A stretch of 41,589 bases of DNA from Burkholderiales bacterium (GCA_018781585.1 JADMJT010000007.1:1-41589), one strand, 5' to 3'; shown: positions 25,287-34,248, counted from the first letter of the stretch. Program-made: numbers and translations. The notes: a model not told the origin generated them from the sequence alone.

Positions 25287-26015
25287 ATGACCACTCATTT
25301 CGGCTATCAACAAGTCGAGGAGCAAGAAAAAGCGCGCAAAGTAGCGGAGGTATTCCACTCTGTCGCCAATCGCTACGACGTGATGAACGACCTGATGTCA
25401 GCCGGCATGCATCGGCTGTGGAAGGCATTCACGATTGAGCAAAGCGCGGTGCGCCCCGGCAACCGCGTGCTGGACGTGGCGGGCGGCACGGCCGATCTGG
25501 CCAGCGCTTTTGCCAAACGGGTCGGCGCCAGCGGTCAGGTCGTGCTCACCGACATCAACGGCTCCATGCTGGGTGTGGGCCGCGACCGGATGCTGGATCA
25601 AGGTTTCACCCCGCTCGCAGCGCAATGCGATGGCGAGAAGCTGCCTTTCCCCAGCAATTATTTCGATATCGTCACGGTGGCTTTTGGGCTGCGCAACATG
25701 ACGCACAAAGACGCAGCACTGGCGGAAATGCACCGTGTGCTGCGCCCAGGCGGACGCTTGCTGGTGCTGGAATTTTCCAAGGTATGGAAACCGCTCGCAC
25801 CGCTCTATGATTTCTATTCGTTCAAGATTTTGCCGGTCATGGGCAAACTCGTCGCCAAGGACGAAGCCAGTTACCGCTACCTGGCTGAATCGATCCGCAT
25901 GCACCCGAGCCAAGAAGAATTAAAGAAGATGATGCAAGACGCCGGCTTGGAGCGCGTGGACTATTTCAATCTGACTGGCGGCGTCGTGGCGCTGCATAAG
26001 GGGTACAAGCTTTGA
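25287..26015 (+). CDS. ubiE: Ubiquinone/menaquinone C-methyltransferase UbiE
   Basis: 242 residues. SAM-dependent C-methylation step of ubiquinone (and, where present, menaquinone) synthesis. Family signatures: [20 protein letters not shown], the SAM-binding motif [15 protein letters not shown] at about 62-76, and [20 protein letters not shown] and [19 protein letters not shown] further on. It begins the ubiE-ubiJ-ubiB run. A GC-rich palindrome starts 10 bp after its stop codon and lies between it and ubiJ. Confidence 0.97.
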   Translation: MTTHFGYQQVEEQEKARKVAEVFHSVANRYDVMNDLMSAGMHRLWKAFTIEQSAVRPGNRVLDVAGGTADLASAFAKRVGASGQVVLTDINGSMLGVGRDRMLDQGFTPLAAQCDGEKLPFPSNYFDIVTVAFGLRNMTHKDAALAEMHRVLRPGGRLLVLEFSKVWKPLAPLYDFYSFKILPVMGKLVAKDEASYRYLAESIRMHPSQEELKKMMQDAGLERVDYFNLTGGVVALHKGYKL

Positions 26016-26024
26016 TACGGTGGC

Positions 26025-26121
26025 GAAATCCCCCCTGCCCCCCTTTTGCCAAAGGGGGGAACCTGCTGCTGAAGTCGGTTAGTAGCTCCCCCTTTTGGCA
26101 AAGGGGGGCAGGGGGGATTTC
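26025..26121. repeat. Palindromic repeat in the ubiE-ubiJ gap (AAATCCCCCC family)
   Basis: Perfect 22-bp outer arms at 26025-26046 and 26100-26121 begin GAAATCCCCCCTGCCC. Each side also folds on itself: CCCCCCTTTTGCCAAAGGGGGG on the left and a near copy on the right. So the unit can be one long hairpin or two short ones. A related unit lies at 38843-39005. It may stabilise or attenuate the ubi transcript. Confidence 0.9.
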
Positions 26122-26149
26122 TGCCGTGGCATCGAGCCGCCAATAACCC

Positions 26150-26716
26150 ATGTTCCTCACCGCCCCCGCCCTCAACCACCTGCTCGCGCAAAATGCCTGG
26201 GCGCGGGTAAAGCTGGCGCCCTTCGCGGGCAAGCTGTTTCAACTTAGGCTTCCGCCGGCAGTGTTGAATTTTTCACTCGATGCATCTGGCTTCGTACAAC
26301 AAGCGACGGGCGGCACTCCCGACGCTACACTCGTCGCCACCCCCACAGGATTTTTGCGCTACCTCGCCGTCGAGCCGCGCGATCCGAATCTCATCACCAT
26401 CGAGGGCGATGCCGAATTCGGCGCCGCGCTGCGCGAGATTCTGAGCCAGCTCACTTGGGAAGCAGAAGAAGATTTATCCCGCCTGTTCGGCGACGTACTC
26501 GCGCACCGCATCGCGGGCTTTGCCAGAAGTTGGTTCACCTGGCGTGAGCAATCTTTCAAGAATCTAGCATTAGGGGCCAGCGAATATTTCACCGAAGAAC
26601 AGCCGCTGCTGGCCAAGCCGCGCCACTTGGTGCAGTTCACGCAAGAAGTGGCGGCGGTAGAAGTCGCGGTGAATGATTTGGACAAACGAATTCAAAACCT
26701 GTTTAACCACGAATGA
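26150..26716 (+). CDS. ubiJ: Ubiquinone biosynthesis accessory factor UbiJ (SCP2-like)
   Basis: 188 residues, with an SCP2-type lipid-binding domain first (NHLLAQNAWARVKLAPFAGK, FSLDASGFVQQA, TLVATPTGFLRYLAVEPRDP) and helices with a coiled-coil-like C-terminus (AAVEVAVNDLDKRIQNLF). UbiJ helps assemble the aerobic ubiquinone complex with UbiK. The position between ubiE and ubiB is diagnostic. The last residues LFNHE and the TGA stop are encoded by the start of the ACCACGAATGAACACG repeat, so the native C-terminus may have been altered by repeat insertion. Confidence 0.92.
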   Translation: MFLTAPALNHLLAQNAWARVKLAPFAGKLFQLRLPPAVLNFSLDASGFVQQATGGTPDATLVATPTGFLRYLAVEPRDPNLITIEGDAEFGAALREILSQLTWEAEEDLSRLFGDVLAHRIAGFARSWFTWREQSFKNLALGASEYFTEEQPLLAKPRHLVQFTQEVAAVEVAVNDLDKRIQNLFNHE

Positions 26717-26818
26717 ACACGAATAAACAGCGCGCTGCCTACCCTCCGGGGTACGAAGGTTTCTTGGCCAAGCGTTCGGGTTTTTATTCGTGTTCATTCG
26801 TGTTCATTCGTGGTTAAA
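26702..26818. repeat. Palindromic repeat in the ubiJ-ubiB gap (ACCACGAATGAACACG family)
   Basis: The left arm 26702-26727 begins TTTAACCACGAATGAACACG. The right arm 26782-26818 is its inverted copy with one extra TTCATTCGTG unit, so the right side has two registers of pairing. The right end abuts the ubiB ATG with only two bases between. The left end codes for the UbiJ C-terminus. It is unlike the other palindromes here. Confidence 0.9.
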
Positions 26819-26820
26819 AA

Positions 26821-28338
26821 ATGCGAATTTTCCGCCTTCTCAAAATTCTCTACATCGCCGCCCTATACGGCCTGGATGAGTTTTTTCTCGCCCATGCGCG
26901 GTTGAAATGGTTGCGCACGACGGTCAAGATCGCTTTCTTCTGGCGCCGCTTACCCGAACCACGCGCGGTGCGCTTGCGCAAAGCACTGGAGCGTCTAGGC
27001 CCCATCTTCGTCAAATTTGGCCAGGTGCTGTCAACTCGGCGTGATTTATTGCCGTTCGACTTGGCCGATGAGCTGGCCAAACTGCAAGATCAGGTGCCGC
27101 CGTTTTCCGCCGACCTGGTGATCGCGACATTGAATCGCGTGTACGGCCAACGCTACGACGATGTGTTTCCCGAATTCGATTTAGTGCCGGTGGCCAGCGC
27201 CTCGGTGGCGCAAGTACATTTCGCGCGCCTGCCGGATGGGCGTGAAGCGGCGGTTAAAATTCTGCGCCCCGGTATTCTCCCGGTGATCGAGCACGACATC
27301 GCGCTGCTGGAAGTCGGTGCCGGCTTAATTGAACGTCTCTTTGAAGACGGGCAGCGCCTGCGCCCGCGCGAAGTGGTGGCGGAATTCGCCAAACATTTGC
27401 ACTACGAGCTCGACCTCATGCGTGAAGCAGCGAATGCCAGCCAGTTGCGGCGCAATTTCGTGGATGAGCGCCTGCTATTGGTGCCGGAAGTGTTTTGGGA
27501 TTTTTGCGACCGCGAAGTCATGGTCATGCAGCGCATGCGCGGCACGCCGGTGAGCCATGTGGAAAAGCTGCGCGAGCAGGGCGTAGACATCCCCAAGCTC
27601 GCTCGCCACGGCGTGGAAATTTTTTTCACGCAAGTATTCCGCGATGCGTTTTTCCACGCGGATATGCACCCCGGCAACATTTTTGTCGCACCAGATGGCC
27701 GTTACATCGGCCTCGATTTCGGCATCATGGGCACGCTTACAGAGGTGGATAAAAATTATCTGGCGCAGAATTTTCTCGCCTTCTTCCGCCGTGATTACAA
27801 GCATGTGGCGCGCGCCCACATTGAAGCCGGCTGGGCGCCGGCGGATACGCGCATGGATGAATTCGAAGCCGCGATCCGCACCGTATGCGAGCCGATATTT
27901 GACAAGCCATTGAAGGAAATCTCCTTTGGCAAAGTGCTGCTGCGGCTATTTGAAACCTCGCGTGAATTCAATATGCAAATTCAACCGCAATTGGTGCTGC
28001 TGCAAAAAACTCTGCTTAACATCGAGGGCCTGGGACGGCAGCTCGATCCTGATCTCGATTTATGGAAGACCGCCAAGCCGTTTCTGGAGCGCTGGATGAG
28101 CGAGCAAATGGGCATGCGCGGCTTGGCGAAAAGCTTGCGCGAAGAAGCACCGCGCTGGGCCGTGATTCTGCCGCAACTGCCGCGCTTGGTATTCGACGCA
28201 CTTAACCGCCAAGACCAGAGCCCGCTGCCTGCATCGCTCAGCAAAGTATCGCGCCAGTTGGCCTGGCAAAATGGTCTGCTCAGCCTCGCAGCAGTGCTAC
28301 TCGGTGTGATCGCACTCACGCTCTGGCTCAAGCCCTAG
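26821..28338 (+). CDS. ubiB: Ubiquinone biosynthesis protein kinase/ATPase UbiB
   Basis: 505 residues. Atypical kinase of the ABC1/ADCK family needed for ubiquinone synthesis. Key parts: the KxGQ motif K65-F-G-Q in [20 protein letters not shown], the Ala-rich nucleotide loop [12 protein letters not shown], the lysine of [10 protein letters not shown], catalytic [10 protein letters not shown] and the DFG aspartate in GLDFGIMGT. The C-terminus has one or two membrane helices ([18 protein letters not shown]). The usual Shine-Dalgarno is missing: the ATG directly follows the AT-rich end of a palindromic repeat. Translation may depend on coupling or on the repeat. Confidence 0.96.
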   Translation: MRIFRLLKILYIAALYGLDEFFLAHARLKWLRTTVKIAFFWRRLPEPRAVRLRKALERLGPIFVKFGQVLSTRRDLLPFDLADELAKLQDQVPPFSADLVIATLNRVYGQRYDDVFPEFDLVPVASASVAQVHFARLPDGREAAVKILRPGILPVIEHDIALLEVGAGLIERLFEDGQRLRPREVVAEFAKHLHYELDLMREAANASQLRRNFVDERLLLVPEVFWDFCDREVMVMQRMRGTPVSHVEKLREQGVDIPKLARHGVEIFFTQVFRDAFFHADMHPGNIFVAPDGRYIGLDFGIMGTLTEVDKNYLAQNFLAFFRRDYKHVARAHIEAGWAPADTRMDEFEAAIRTVCEPIFDKPLKEISFGKVLLRLFETSREFNMQIQPQLVLLQKTLLNIEGLGRQLDPDLDLWKTAKPFLERWMSEQMGMRGLAKSLREEAPRWAVILPQLPRLVFDALNRQDQSPLPASLSKVSRQLAWQNGLLSLAAVLLGVIALTLWLKP

Positions 28339-28365
28339 CCCGGTTTTCATTGACACAATCTTCGC

Positions 28366-28371
28366 TATAAT
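28366..28371 (+). promoter_or_regulatory. Candidate -10 box of the symporter gene
   Basis: A perfect TATAAT lies 45 bp upstream of the symporter ATG. A TTGACA is only 10 bp upstream of it, too close for a sigma-70 pair; the sequence at the right distance is GTTTTC. A 6-bp hairpin GCCGCA-TGC-TGCGGC (28382-28396) follows in the leader. Confidence 0.4.
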
Positions 28372-28416
28372 CGCCGCATTCGCCGCATGCTGCGGCATTG
28401 ATAAAGGCGCTTCATC

Positions 28417-29859
28417 ATGCTCGTCGGCTTCGTCGTTCTATATCTGGTCGTGTCCATCGGCATCGGCATGTACGCCGCGACCAAGGTGCACAACGCACGC
28501 GACTACATCACCGCAGGACGTTCACTGCCGTTGTATATCGTGATGGCCATGGTGTTCGCGACTTGGTTTGGCGCGGAGACGGTGCTGGGTATTCCCGCCA
28601 CCTTTCTCAAAGAAGATATGGGCGGGCTGATCTCCGATCCCTTCGGCGCATCGCTGTGCCTGGTGCTGTTCGGCTTATTTTTCGCGCGCAAGCTGTACCG
28701 CATGAATTTGCTGACCATCGGCGATTTCTACCGCCAGCGCTTCGGGCGCAAGGTGGAGGTGATCGCCGGTGTCGCCATCGCCTTGTCTTATCTCGGCTGG
28801 GTCTCGGCGCAAATCACCGCACTCGGCCTGGTATTCAGCATGCTCTCCGGCGGTGACATTACCCAAGCACAAGGCATCCTGATCGGCGCGGCGGTAGTGC
28901 TGATGTATACGCTGTACGGCGGCATGTGGTCGGTGGCGCTGACCACATTTTTCCAGATGATCATTATCGTCATCGGCTTGTTTTACATCGCCTGGCTGGT
29001 CGCGGACATGGCCGGCGGCGTAGCGCCGGTGATCCAGCATGCGGCCGCCAACAACAAATTCCATTTTTGGCCCGAGCTGAATGCAGTCGCCATGGTCGCC
29101 TTTATCTCGGGGCTGCTCACCATGGGCTTCGGCTCGATTCCGCAACAAGACGTATTCCAACGCGCCAACTCCTCGAAAAATGAAAATGTTGCGGTCTGGG
29201 GCACCGTGCTGGGGGGCGTGGCTTACTTCATATTCGCCGCGGTACCACTTTTCCTGGCCTATTCCGCGAATCTGATCGACCCGGCGCTGACCGCGAAGCT
29301 ATTGAGCGACGACGCGCAGAAAATTCTGCCCGCCTTGGTGGCCGGCCATCTGCCACTGCTGGCACAGGTGATTTTTTATGGTGCGCTGCTTGCGGTCATC
29401 ATGAGTACAGCGTCCGGAACCTTGCTCGCGCCCTCGGTCACGATTTCCGAAAATATCCTTAAGGGCTGGCTCATCCGGCGCAATTTGTCCGATCACAAAA
29501 TGCTGGTGCTGACGCGCTGGGTGGTGGCCAGCTTCGCCGTGTGCGTAACGCTCTACGCCCTATGGGCGCTAGGCACGAACACCGGCATTCATAAAATGGT
29601 AGAGAGCGCCTACAAAGTCACGCTGGTTGTCGCCTTCACTCCCCTCGTGGCGGGCTTATATTGGTCGCGCGCCACGACCCAGGGGGCTTATTTCGCCATT
29701 GGCCTGGGGTTAGCGACTTGGCTACCATTGGAATGGCTAGCCACAGAAGGCGGCATCCCGCCCCAATTCGCGGGATTTTTGATGAGTGTGGCGGGGATGT
29801 TCATTGGATCGCTTTTGCCGCAGGTTACCGGGGCGCAACGACAGCATCAGGCGCATTGA
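28417..29859 (+). CDS. Sodium:solute symporter family transporter
   Basis: 480 residues and about 12-13 membrane helices, normal for the SSS family. Supported by NARDYITAGRSLPLYIVMAM with MVFATWFGAETVLGIPA in the N-terminal helices, YTLYGGMWSVALTTFFQMII, and FGSIPQQDVFQRANSSKNE, a family signature. Likely moves a small organic solute with sodium across the inner membrane. The substrate cannot be told from sequence; proline, pantothenate and sugar porters share these motifs. Monocistronic, with its own promoter region downstream of ubiB. Confidence 0.9.
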   Translation: MLVGFVVLYLVVSIGIGMYAATKVHNARDYITAGRSLPLYIVMAMVFATWFGAETVLGIPATFLKEDMGGLISDPFGASLCLVLFGLFFARKLYRMNLLTIGDFYRQRFGRKVEVIAGVAIALSYLGWVSAQITALGLVFSMLSGGDITQAQGILIGAAVVLMYTLYGGMWSVALTTFFQMIIIVIGLFYIAWLVADMAGGVAPVIQHAAANNKFHFWPELNAVAMVAFISGLLTMGFGSIPQQDVFQRANSSKNENVAVWGTVLGGVAYFIFAAVPLFLAYSANLIDPALTAKLLSDDAQKILPALVAGHLPLLAQVIFYGALLAVIMSTASGTLLAPSVTISENILKGWLIRRNLSDHKMLVLTRWVVASFAVCVTLYALWALGTNTGIHKMVESAYKVTLVVAFTPLVAGLYWSRATTQGAYFAIGLGLATWLPLEWLATEGGIPPQFAGFLMSVAGMFIGSLLPQVTGAQRQHQAH

Positions 29860-29901
29860 CTTGAGCGATCGAGGGTAAAGCACCCAATCTAAAGGGCTGA
29901 A

Positions 29902-29918
29902 TGTCGTGATTTTTTACA
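29902..29918. promoter_or_regulatory. Candidate activator site of the first PEP-CTERM gene
   Basis: TGTCGTGATTTTTTACA shares TGTCG-N6-TTTACA, at the same 17-bp length, with the site upstream of the second PEP-CTERM gene. The match is partly palindromic (TGT...ACA). It lies 95 bp upstream of the sigma-54 promoter, a suitable distance for an enhancer-binding activator of the PrsR type. Confidence 0.55.
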
Positions 29919-30013
29919 TTCCCCTTTCAACATCTCGGCCTAACCGTTTCTTCCCATAACAATCTTGTTTTAACATCAAGCAGTTAAAGGTAATTCTACT
30001 TAATTTTAATTTA

Positions 30014-30029
30014 TGGCATATATTATGCT
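30014..30029 (+). promoter_or_regulatory. Sigma-54 promoter of the first PEP-CTERM gene
   Basis: TGGCATATATTATGCT has the invariant GG and GC separated by exactly 10 bases and fits TGGCAC-N5-TTGCT with two mismatches. It is 115 bp upstream of the ATG. A near-identical element precedes the second PEP-CTERM gene. Confidence 0.75.
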
Positions 30030-30143
30030 TAATATTTCATGAAAGGCCGAACAAAGTTGATTCGAAAAAATTTAGCGCATTTTGTCCGGGCTCCCTTTAG
30101 TTCTATTTTTTAATTTTAAAAACATTTATAGCAGGAGCAAAAC

Positions 30144-30830
30144 ATGAAATCGAAAATGAAATTCGTACCGGCCATGTTGTTGGGAGGCGTCTTAGCGCTA
30201 GCTGGAGCCACGAACAACGCGGCGGCGGCCGTGATTCTGAGTCCGGTAGCAGTCGTTAACACCGTGCCAGAATTCTTCCCTGGGTGCTGCGCCATCGGAC
30301 GAACCATCGATCAGTCTGGTCTCAGCGCAGGCTTTACGAGCGGGGTCACTGACTTCGATACCTACACAGGTACAAGCCCTTTGCACAGCATAAGCTTCGG
30401 TTTGGAATGGTTTGCTCCCTCAGGCACATTTGTCCAGACCATTGACTATGATCTGGGAGCATCCTATTTGGTGGATCGGGCAGCAGTGTGGAATGAGGAA
30501 TCATGGGGCGCCAGCACAGTAGATATTTTCACTTCCGCTGACAATATCACGTACGCATCGGTAGGCACGTTTGGACTCACCAATCATCTCGTTGCCAGCT
30601 ATGGTGCGGACATACTAAATGTATCCGACAGCACCGCCCGATACGTTCGCTTCGTGGTCACAGGTATTCCCGGCCCTGACGGTGATGGGTCCGACAACAC
30701 ATCTGTTTCCCTGGGTGAGGTAGCATTCTCAGTCGGTGGGGCACGACAGGTTCCCGAGCCTGCCTCCCTGGCGCTGATGGGCTTAGGGCTCGCTGGTCTT
30801 GCGGCGTTTCGCCGTCGCAAACTCGACTAA
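30144..30830 (+). CDS. PEP-CTERM sorting-domain protein with discoidin-like core
   Basis: 228 residues. A signal peptide (FVPAMLLGGVLALAGATNNA) leads into a beta-rich domain. YLVDRAAVWNEESWGASTVD followed by IFTSADNITYASVGTF and ARYVRFVVTG resembles an F5/8-type (discoidin, galactose-binding-like) module. The C-terminus VPEPASLALMGLGLAGLAA plus RRRK is a classic PEP-CTERM signal: the PEP motif, a hydrophobic helix and a basic tail, cut by exosortase (EpsH/XrtA). The protein would be exported and released or attached at the surface in exopolysaccharide/floc formation. No exosortase gene lies in the window. Confidence 0.92.
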   Translation: MKSKMKFVPAMLLGGVLALAGATNNAAAAVILSPVAVVNTVPEFFPGCCAIGRTIDQSGLSAGFTSGVTDFDTYTGTSPLHSISFGLEWFAPSGTFVQTIDYDLGASYLVDRAAVWNEESWGASTVDIFTSADNITYASVGTFGLTNHLVASYGADILNVSDSTARYVRFVVTGIPGPDGDGSDNTSVSLGEVAFSVGGARQVPEPASLALMGLGLAGLAAFRRRKLD

Positions 30831-30848
30831 GCATCCGCACGCACCCCC

Positions 30849-30882
30849 AAAAGCCCGACGGTAAAACCGTCGGGCTTTTTTA
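30849..30882 (+). terminator. Rho-independent terminator after the first PEP-CTERM gene
   Basis: AAAAGCCCGACGGT pairs perfectly with ACCGTCGGGCTTTT around an AAA loop and runs into TTTTTT. It is 18 bp past the stop codon. Confidence 0.93.
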
Positions 30883-30990
30883 TTAGTTCGACGGGGTAAT
30901 GGCCGGCCACCCTCTTAACCAATTCATATGGTGACGACGAACCTGCCTTTTGTCGCCTAAGCGCGCGCATTCAATAAAATCTCTAAAAAT

Positions 30991-31007
30991 TGTCGGATAA
31001 ATTTACA
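30991..31007. promoter_or_regulatory. Candidate activator site of the second PEP-CTERM gene
   Basis: TGTCGGATAAATTTACA has the same TGTCG-N6-TTTACA form as the site at 29902 and lies 63 bp upstream of the sigma-54 promoter at 31071. The rest of the 348-bp gap holds only AT-rich DNA and the preceding terminator. Confidence 0.55.
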
Positions 31008-31070
31008 TAGTTCATTTTAAAATTTCAAATAAAAACAAAATAACAAAAAAAATCAATGCATTAATACGGC

Positions 31071-31086
31071 TGGCATAATTCATGCT
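31071..31086 (+). promoter_or_regulatory. Sigma-54 promoter of the second PEP-CTERM gene
   Basis: TGGCATAATTCATGCT again has GG-N10-GC and shares TGGCAT-N5-ATGCT with the site at 30014. It is 93 bp upstream of the ATG. Confidence 0.75.
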
Positions 31087-31178
31087 ATTTATCTAGCACA
31101 ATGCAATCAACACGGTGTGCGATTTCCCGTTAGATTCATCTAATCCCAGCCTGCTATCAAATACTAAAGGAGAAAAAC

Positions 31179-32318
31179 ATGACTAAACCCAACTTCAAAC
31201 TAGCCATTATGGCGGGCGGGGTTGCGATGGCCCTTGCCGGTACTGCGGCAGAAGCTTCCCACTTCCGTGGCGGCGCACTGATTCCTACCGTATCCGCCGG
31301 TGGGGTGCTTACTGTTAGTTCCACGACTTTTTGGCGCCCTTCCGCGGTTAACCAACTAGCTGTTTCGGTCGGCGGAGTAGGCAGCAACGCGGGTATCTAT
31401 GCGGCTGACGACACCAGCGACAGCCGGTTTACCAAAGCTAGCGGGACGCATACCTTTCAATTGACTGGCGCGGGTACTTACGCTATTTCGATGTCAAGTT
31501 GCTGCCGGGTGAGCGGGATTCAAAACTTTGTTGGCAGCAGTTCCACGAGTTGGACCATGAATTCCAGCATCTTCTGGAACGGTAGCAGTGCCAGCGCCCC
31601 GATCCTGTTCAACTTCTCCAACGTGCAACCGGAAGTGCTGCGCGGCGCCAATTACAATGGCAACCTGGGTGCACTGGGCGGCGCAGGACTCACCCTGAGC
31701 TACGATCAGGCACTCAATGCGCCGATCGCTTCTCAACCCCCCGGCTTCACTATCAACGCTGCAACCGGCGCCCTGAATATTTCTGCCGCCAACACCGCCA
31801 CCTATGTGGACAACCCCACCAGCAATATCGGTGCGGACTACAGCTTTAGTGGCAACATCTTCGCCCGGGACGGCAGCGGCGCACTGCAGGGCCAAGTGGA
31901 GTTCGAGTGGCTGTTTGATGCGGTAAACACCTCGTCCAACAACGCGCCCACCGTCAACGACCTCATTATTAATGCGCTGATTGGCGATACGGTGAACGCG
32001 ACCGTCACCGCCACCGACGATGGCCTGCCCTCTGGCTTGATTAATTGGGTCGATATTGGCCTGCTCGGCGGACTGGGCACTTGCACCAACGCACCTAGCT
32101 TTAATACCGGAACCCAGGCCTTCAGTTGGAATACCGCAGGCTGCACAGCGGGAACGTATATTTACCAGGTGCAGGCATCCGACACGTTATTGACTGACTT
32201 CGGCACCATTACGGTAAATCTGGGGCAGCGTCAGGGTGTACCTGAGCCTGCCACGCTTTCACTATTTGGTTTGGGCGTATTAGCGCTGGGTGCATTTGCC
32301 CGTCGCCGCAAGTCTTAA
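31179..32318 (+). CDS. PEP-CTERM sorting-domain protein, second
   Basis: 379 residues with a signal peptide (LAIMAGGVAMALAGTAAEAS). SHFRGGALIPTVSAGGVLTV begins the mature protein. The middle is beta-rich and Ser/Thr/Asn-rich (TLSYDQALNAPIASQPPG, GDTVNATVTATDDGLPSGLI) and reads like cadherin/Ig-like repeats. The C-terminus VPEPATLSLFGLGVLALGAF followed by ARRRKS is a PEP-CTERM exosortase signal. An AAGGAG ribosome-binding site precedes the ATG. It is expected to be exported and processed at the surface. Its promoter architecture matches the first PEP-CTERM gene, so the two are probably one regulon. Confidence 0.92.
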   Translation: MTKPNFKLAIMAGGVAMALAGTAAEASHFRGGALIPTVSAGGVLTVSSTTFWRPSAVNQLAVSVGGVGSNAGIYAADDTSDSRFTKASGTHTFQLTGAGTYAISMSSCCRVSGIQNFVGSSSTSWTMNSSIFWNGSSASAPILFNFSNVQPEVLRGANYNGNLGALGGAGLTLSYDQALNAPIASQPPGFTINAATGALNISAANTATYVDNPTSNIGADYSFSGNIFARDGSGALQGQVEFEWLFDAVNTSSNNAPTVNDLIINALIGDTVNATVTATDDGLPSGLINWVDIGLLGGLGTCTNAPSFNTGTQAFSWNTAGCTAGTYIYQVQASDTLLTDFGTITVNLGQRQGVPEPATLSLFGLGVLALGAFARRRKS

Positions 32319-32344
32319 TAATAAGCATCTCTCGACTGACCTTG

Positions 32345-32374
32345 AAACTCCCCCCTTGAGGGGGAGTTTTTTTT
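32345..32374 (+). terminator. Rho-independent terminator after the second PEP-CTERM gene
   Basis: AAACTCCCCC pairs with GGGGGAGTTT around CTTGA and is followed by more Ts. It is 27 bp past the stop codon. Confidence 0.93.
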
Positions 32375-32424
32375 GCTATTGCCGCGCTACAATCCGCCCA
32401 CCCGGCCAGGATTCCCAATAGACC

Positions 32425-34248
32425 ATGCCCACCGCTGAACCAGGACGAAATACACTTTGCCCCTGTGGCAGTGGCAAGAAATTCAAACGCTGTTGCGGTG
32501 CGGCCCAAGCCGCGTCTCCCCCAGCCAACGGCGGGGGCTTGACTCAAGCACTTGCGCTTATTCAACAAGGACAATTATTGCAAGCAGAAACGCTGCTCGC
32601 CGACCTGGTGAAAGCGCAGCCGCGAAATCCCACCTATCATTACTTGTCGGGTTATGCCGCGCTTCAGGGCGGACGCCACGCTGAAGCCGCTGTGGCTATG
32701 GGCAAGGCAATCGACCTAGGGCTCACCGATCCTGCTGCTTTTTACCATTATGGCTGCACGCTCGCTGCGTTGGGCCGATATCCTGAAGCCGCGAACGCTT
32801 TCGAGCAGTCGTTGGCGCTAAAGCCGGATTTTTTGCCCGCGCGCACCAATCTGGCAAGCTGCCGTTTTGAGCTGCGCGATTTCGCACAAGCGGAACAGCA
32901 TTATCGGCAAACGTTGGCAAGCGATCCGAGTAATCTTGCGGCCTGCCATAACCTCGGCCAAGTTTTCTACCTCACCCAGCGCATCGGCGAGGCGATCGAA
33001 TATTTCAAGCGCGCCGCTGAGGCAGCGCCGAATGTGGCGGAGTTCCGAGCCAGCTTGGCGACCATGCAAGAAGCCGATAATCAATTGGATGCGGCCGAAT
33101 CTTCCGCGCGTACGGCCTTAGCCTCCGAGCCGTACAACGTGACCGCTGCCGTCGCCTTGGCCCGGGTATTGCGCAGACGTGAGCAAACGACAGAAGCCCT
33201 CACCGCGCTTACCGCCGCCGATCTCCGCACCAGCATGCCACGCACCGCAATCGCCTACTGGTCCGAGCGTGGTCAGACGCTGGAAGTGCTTGGCCGTTAC
33301 CGTGAAGCATTTGACGCGTATGCCCAAAGCAAGGCGCTCCTTGCCGAAACACGTACTCAGCGTTATGACTGGCAGGCGACGGAACAAGCGCTTGCGAGCG
33401 AGCGCTCCATTTTGACGCCGGAACGGGTAACGGCCTGGGCGCTTAAGCCGGAACCGAGTACGCCGGCGCCCTTGTTCATTGTGGGTTTCCCACGCTCCGG
33501 CACCACGCTACTGGAACAGATGCTCGGTTGCCACTCGCTGATCGTGCCTTGCGGCGAGCTGGAAACCGCTATTGAGCGCGAGACCAGCTCGTCCGACTAT
33601 TTCGACAACCTCGCCAAGTTAAACGAAAACGATCGTCAAGCCAGGCTACAGGCTTTGCGCATGGACTATCTGGCTGTGCTGCGAAGCCATGCCGAGCATG
33701 CCCCGGAAGCGCGCTACGCCAGCAACAAACTGCCGCTTAACCTGATGCGAATTGGCATCATCCGCCTGCTCTTTCCCGAGGCTCGAATTATCCACGTGCT
33801 GCGCCACCCGCTTGACGCAGTGCTCTCGGCTTATTTCACGCCTTTCCTGTTCGGCAACGAGTGGTCACTGCGGCTAACTGATACAGCCCACCTGTTTTCC
33901 CAATCGTGGCGGCACGCTGAAACAATGCAACGACTGCCGGGTACGCACTTTTTACGTGTACGTTACGAAGATCTGGTTACCCATCCGGAACCCGTCCTGA
34001 AGGAGGTATTGGCCTTCCTCGATCTACCTTGGGAACCGGCATGCCTGGACTTCCACCAGAGCCGACGCATTGCACGCACAGCGAGCTATGCCCAAGTCAC
34101 GCGCACCCTGTACCAGACTTCTAAAAAGCGGTATCGTCATTACCTAGATTACATCGATGTGGAAACGCTGGCGCTGTTACAGCCAGTCATCGCGGAAGCG
34201 GGCTACGAAGTGGAATACCTAAACTCTCTCCAAATCGCCCCCGTTTAG
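32425..34248 (+). CDS. SEC-C / TPR / sulfotransferase fusion protein
   Basis: 607 residues. Domain order: an N-terminal SEC-C zinc motif (C12, C14, C23, C24 in LCPCGSGKKFKRCCG); about eight TPR repeats (for example GYAALQGGRHAEAAVAMGKA, FFERALALKPD-like units, AACHNLGQVFYLTQRIGEAI); and a sulfotransferase domain with the PAPS 5'-phosphosulfate loop F355-P-R-S-G-T-T361. Its 3'-phosphate region reads IIHVLRHPLDAVLSAY. TPR-sulfotransferases of this type resemble protein-tyrosine sulfotransferases, but the acceptor is unknown. Lack of a signal peptide means it acts in the cytosol. It sits between two PEP-CTERM genes and an exported TPR gene. Confidence 0.88.
   Translation: MPTAEPGRNTLCPCGSGKKFKRCCGAAQAASPPANGGGLTQALALIQQGQLLQAETLLADLVKAQPRNPTYHYLSGYAALQGGRHAEAAVAMGKAIDLGLTDPAAFYHYGCTLAALGRYPEAANAFEQSLALKPDFLPARTNLASCRFELRDFAQAEQHYRQTLASDPSNLAACHNLGQVFYLTQRIGEAIEYFKRAAEAAPNVAEFRASLATMQEADNQLDAAESSARTALASEPYNVTAAVALARVLRRREQTTEALTALTAADLRTSMPRTAIAYWSERGQTLEVLGRYREAFDAYAQSKALLAETRTQRYDWQATEQALASERSILTPERVTAWALKPEPSTPAPLFIVGFPRSGTTLLEQMLGCHSLIVPCGELETAIERETSSSDYFDNLAKLNENDRQARLQALRMDYLAVLRSHAEHAPEARYASNKLPLNLMRIGIIRLLFPEARIIHVLRHPLDAVLSAYFTPFLFGNEWSLRLTDTAHLFSQSWRHAETMQRLPGTHFLRVRYEDLVTHPEPVLKEVLAFLDLPWEPACLDFHQSRRIARTASYAQVTRTLYQTSKKRYRHYLDYIDVETLALLQPVIAEAGYEVEYLNSLQIAPV

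Noticed and set aside
26782-26818. Tandem TTCATTCGTG units as a CRISPR or tandem array
   Set aside because: Only two units, forming one arm of a palindrome; no spacers and no cas genes.
28351-28371. TTGACA and TATAAT as a sigma-70 promoter pair
   Set aside because: The boxes are only 10 bp apart instead of about 17, so only the -10 box is kept as a weak candidate.
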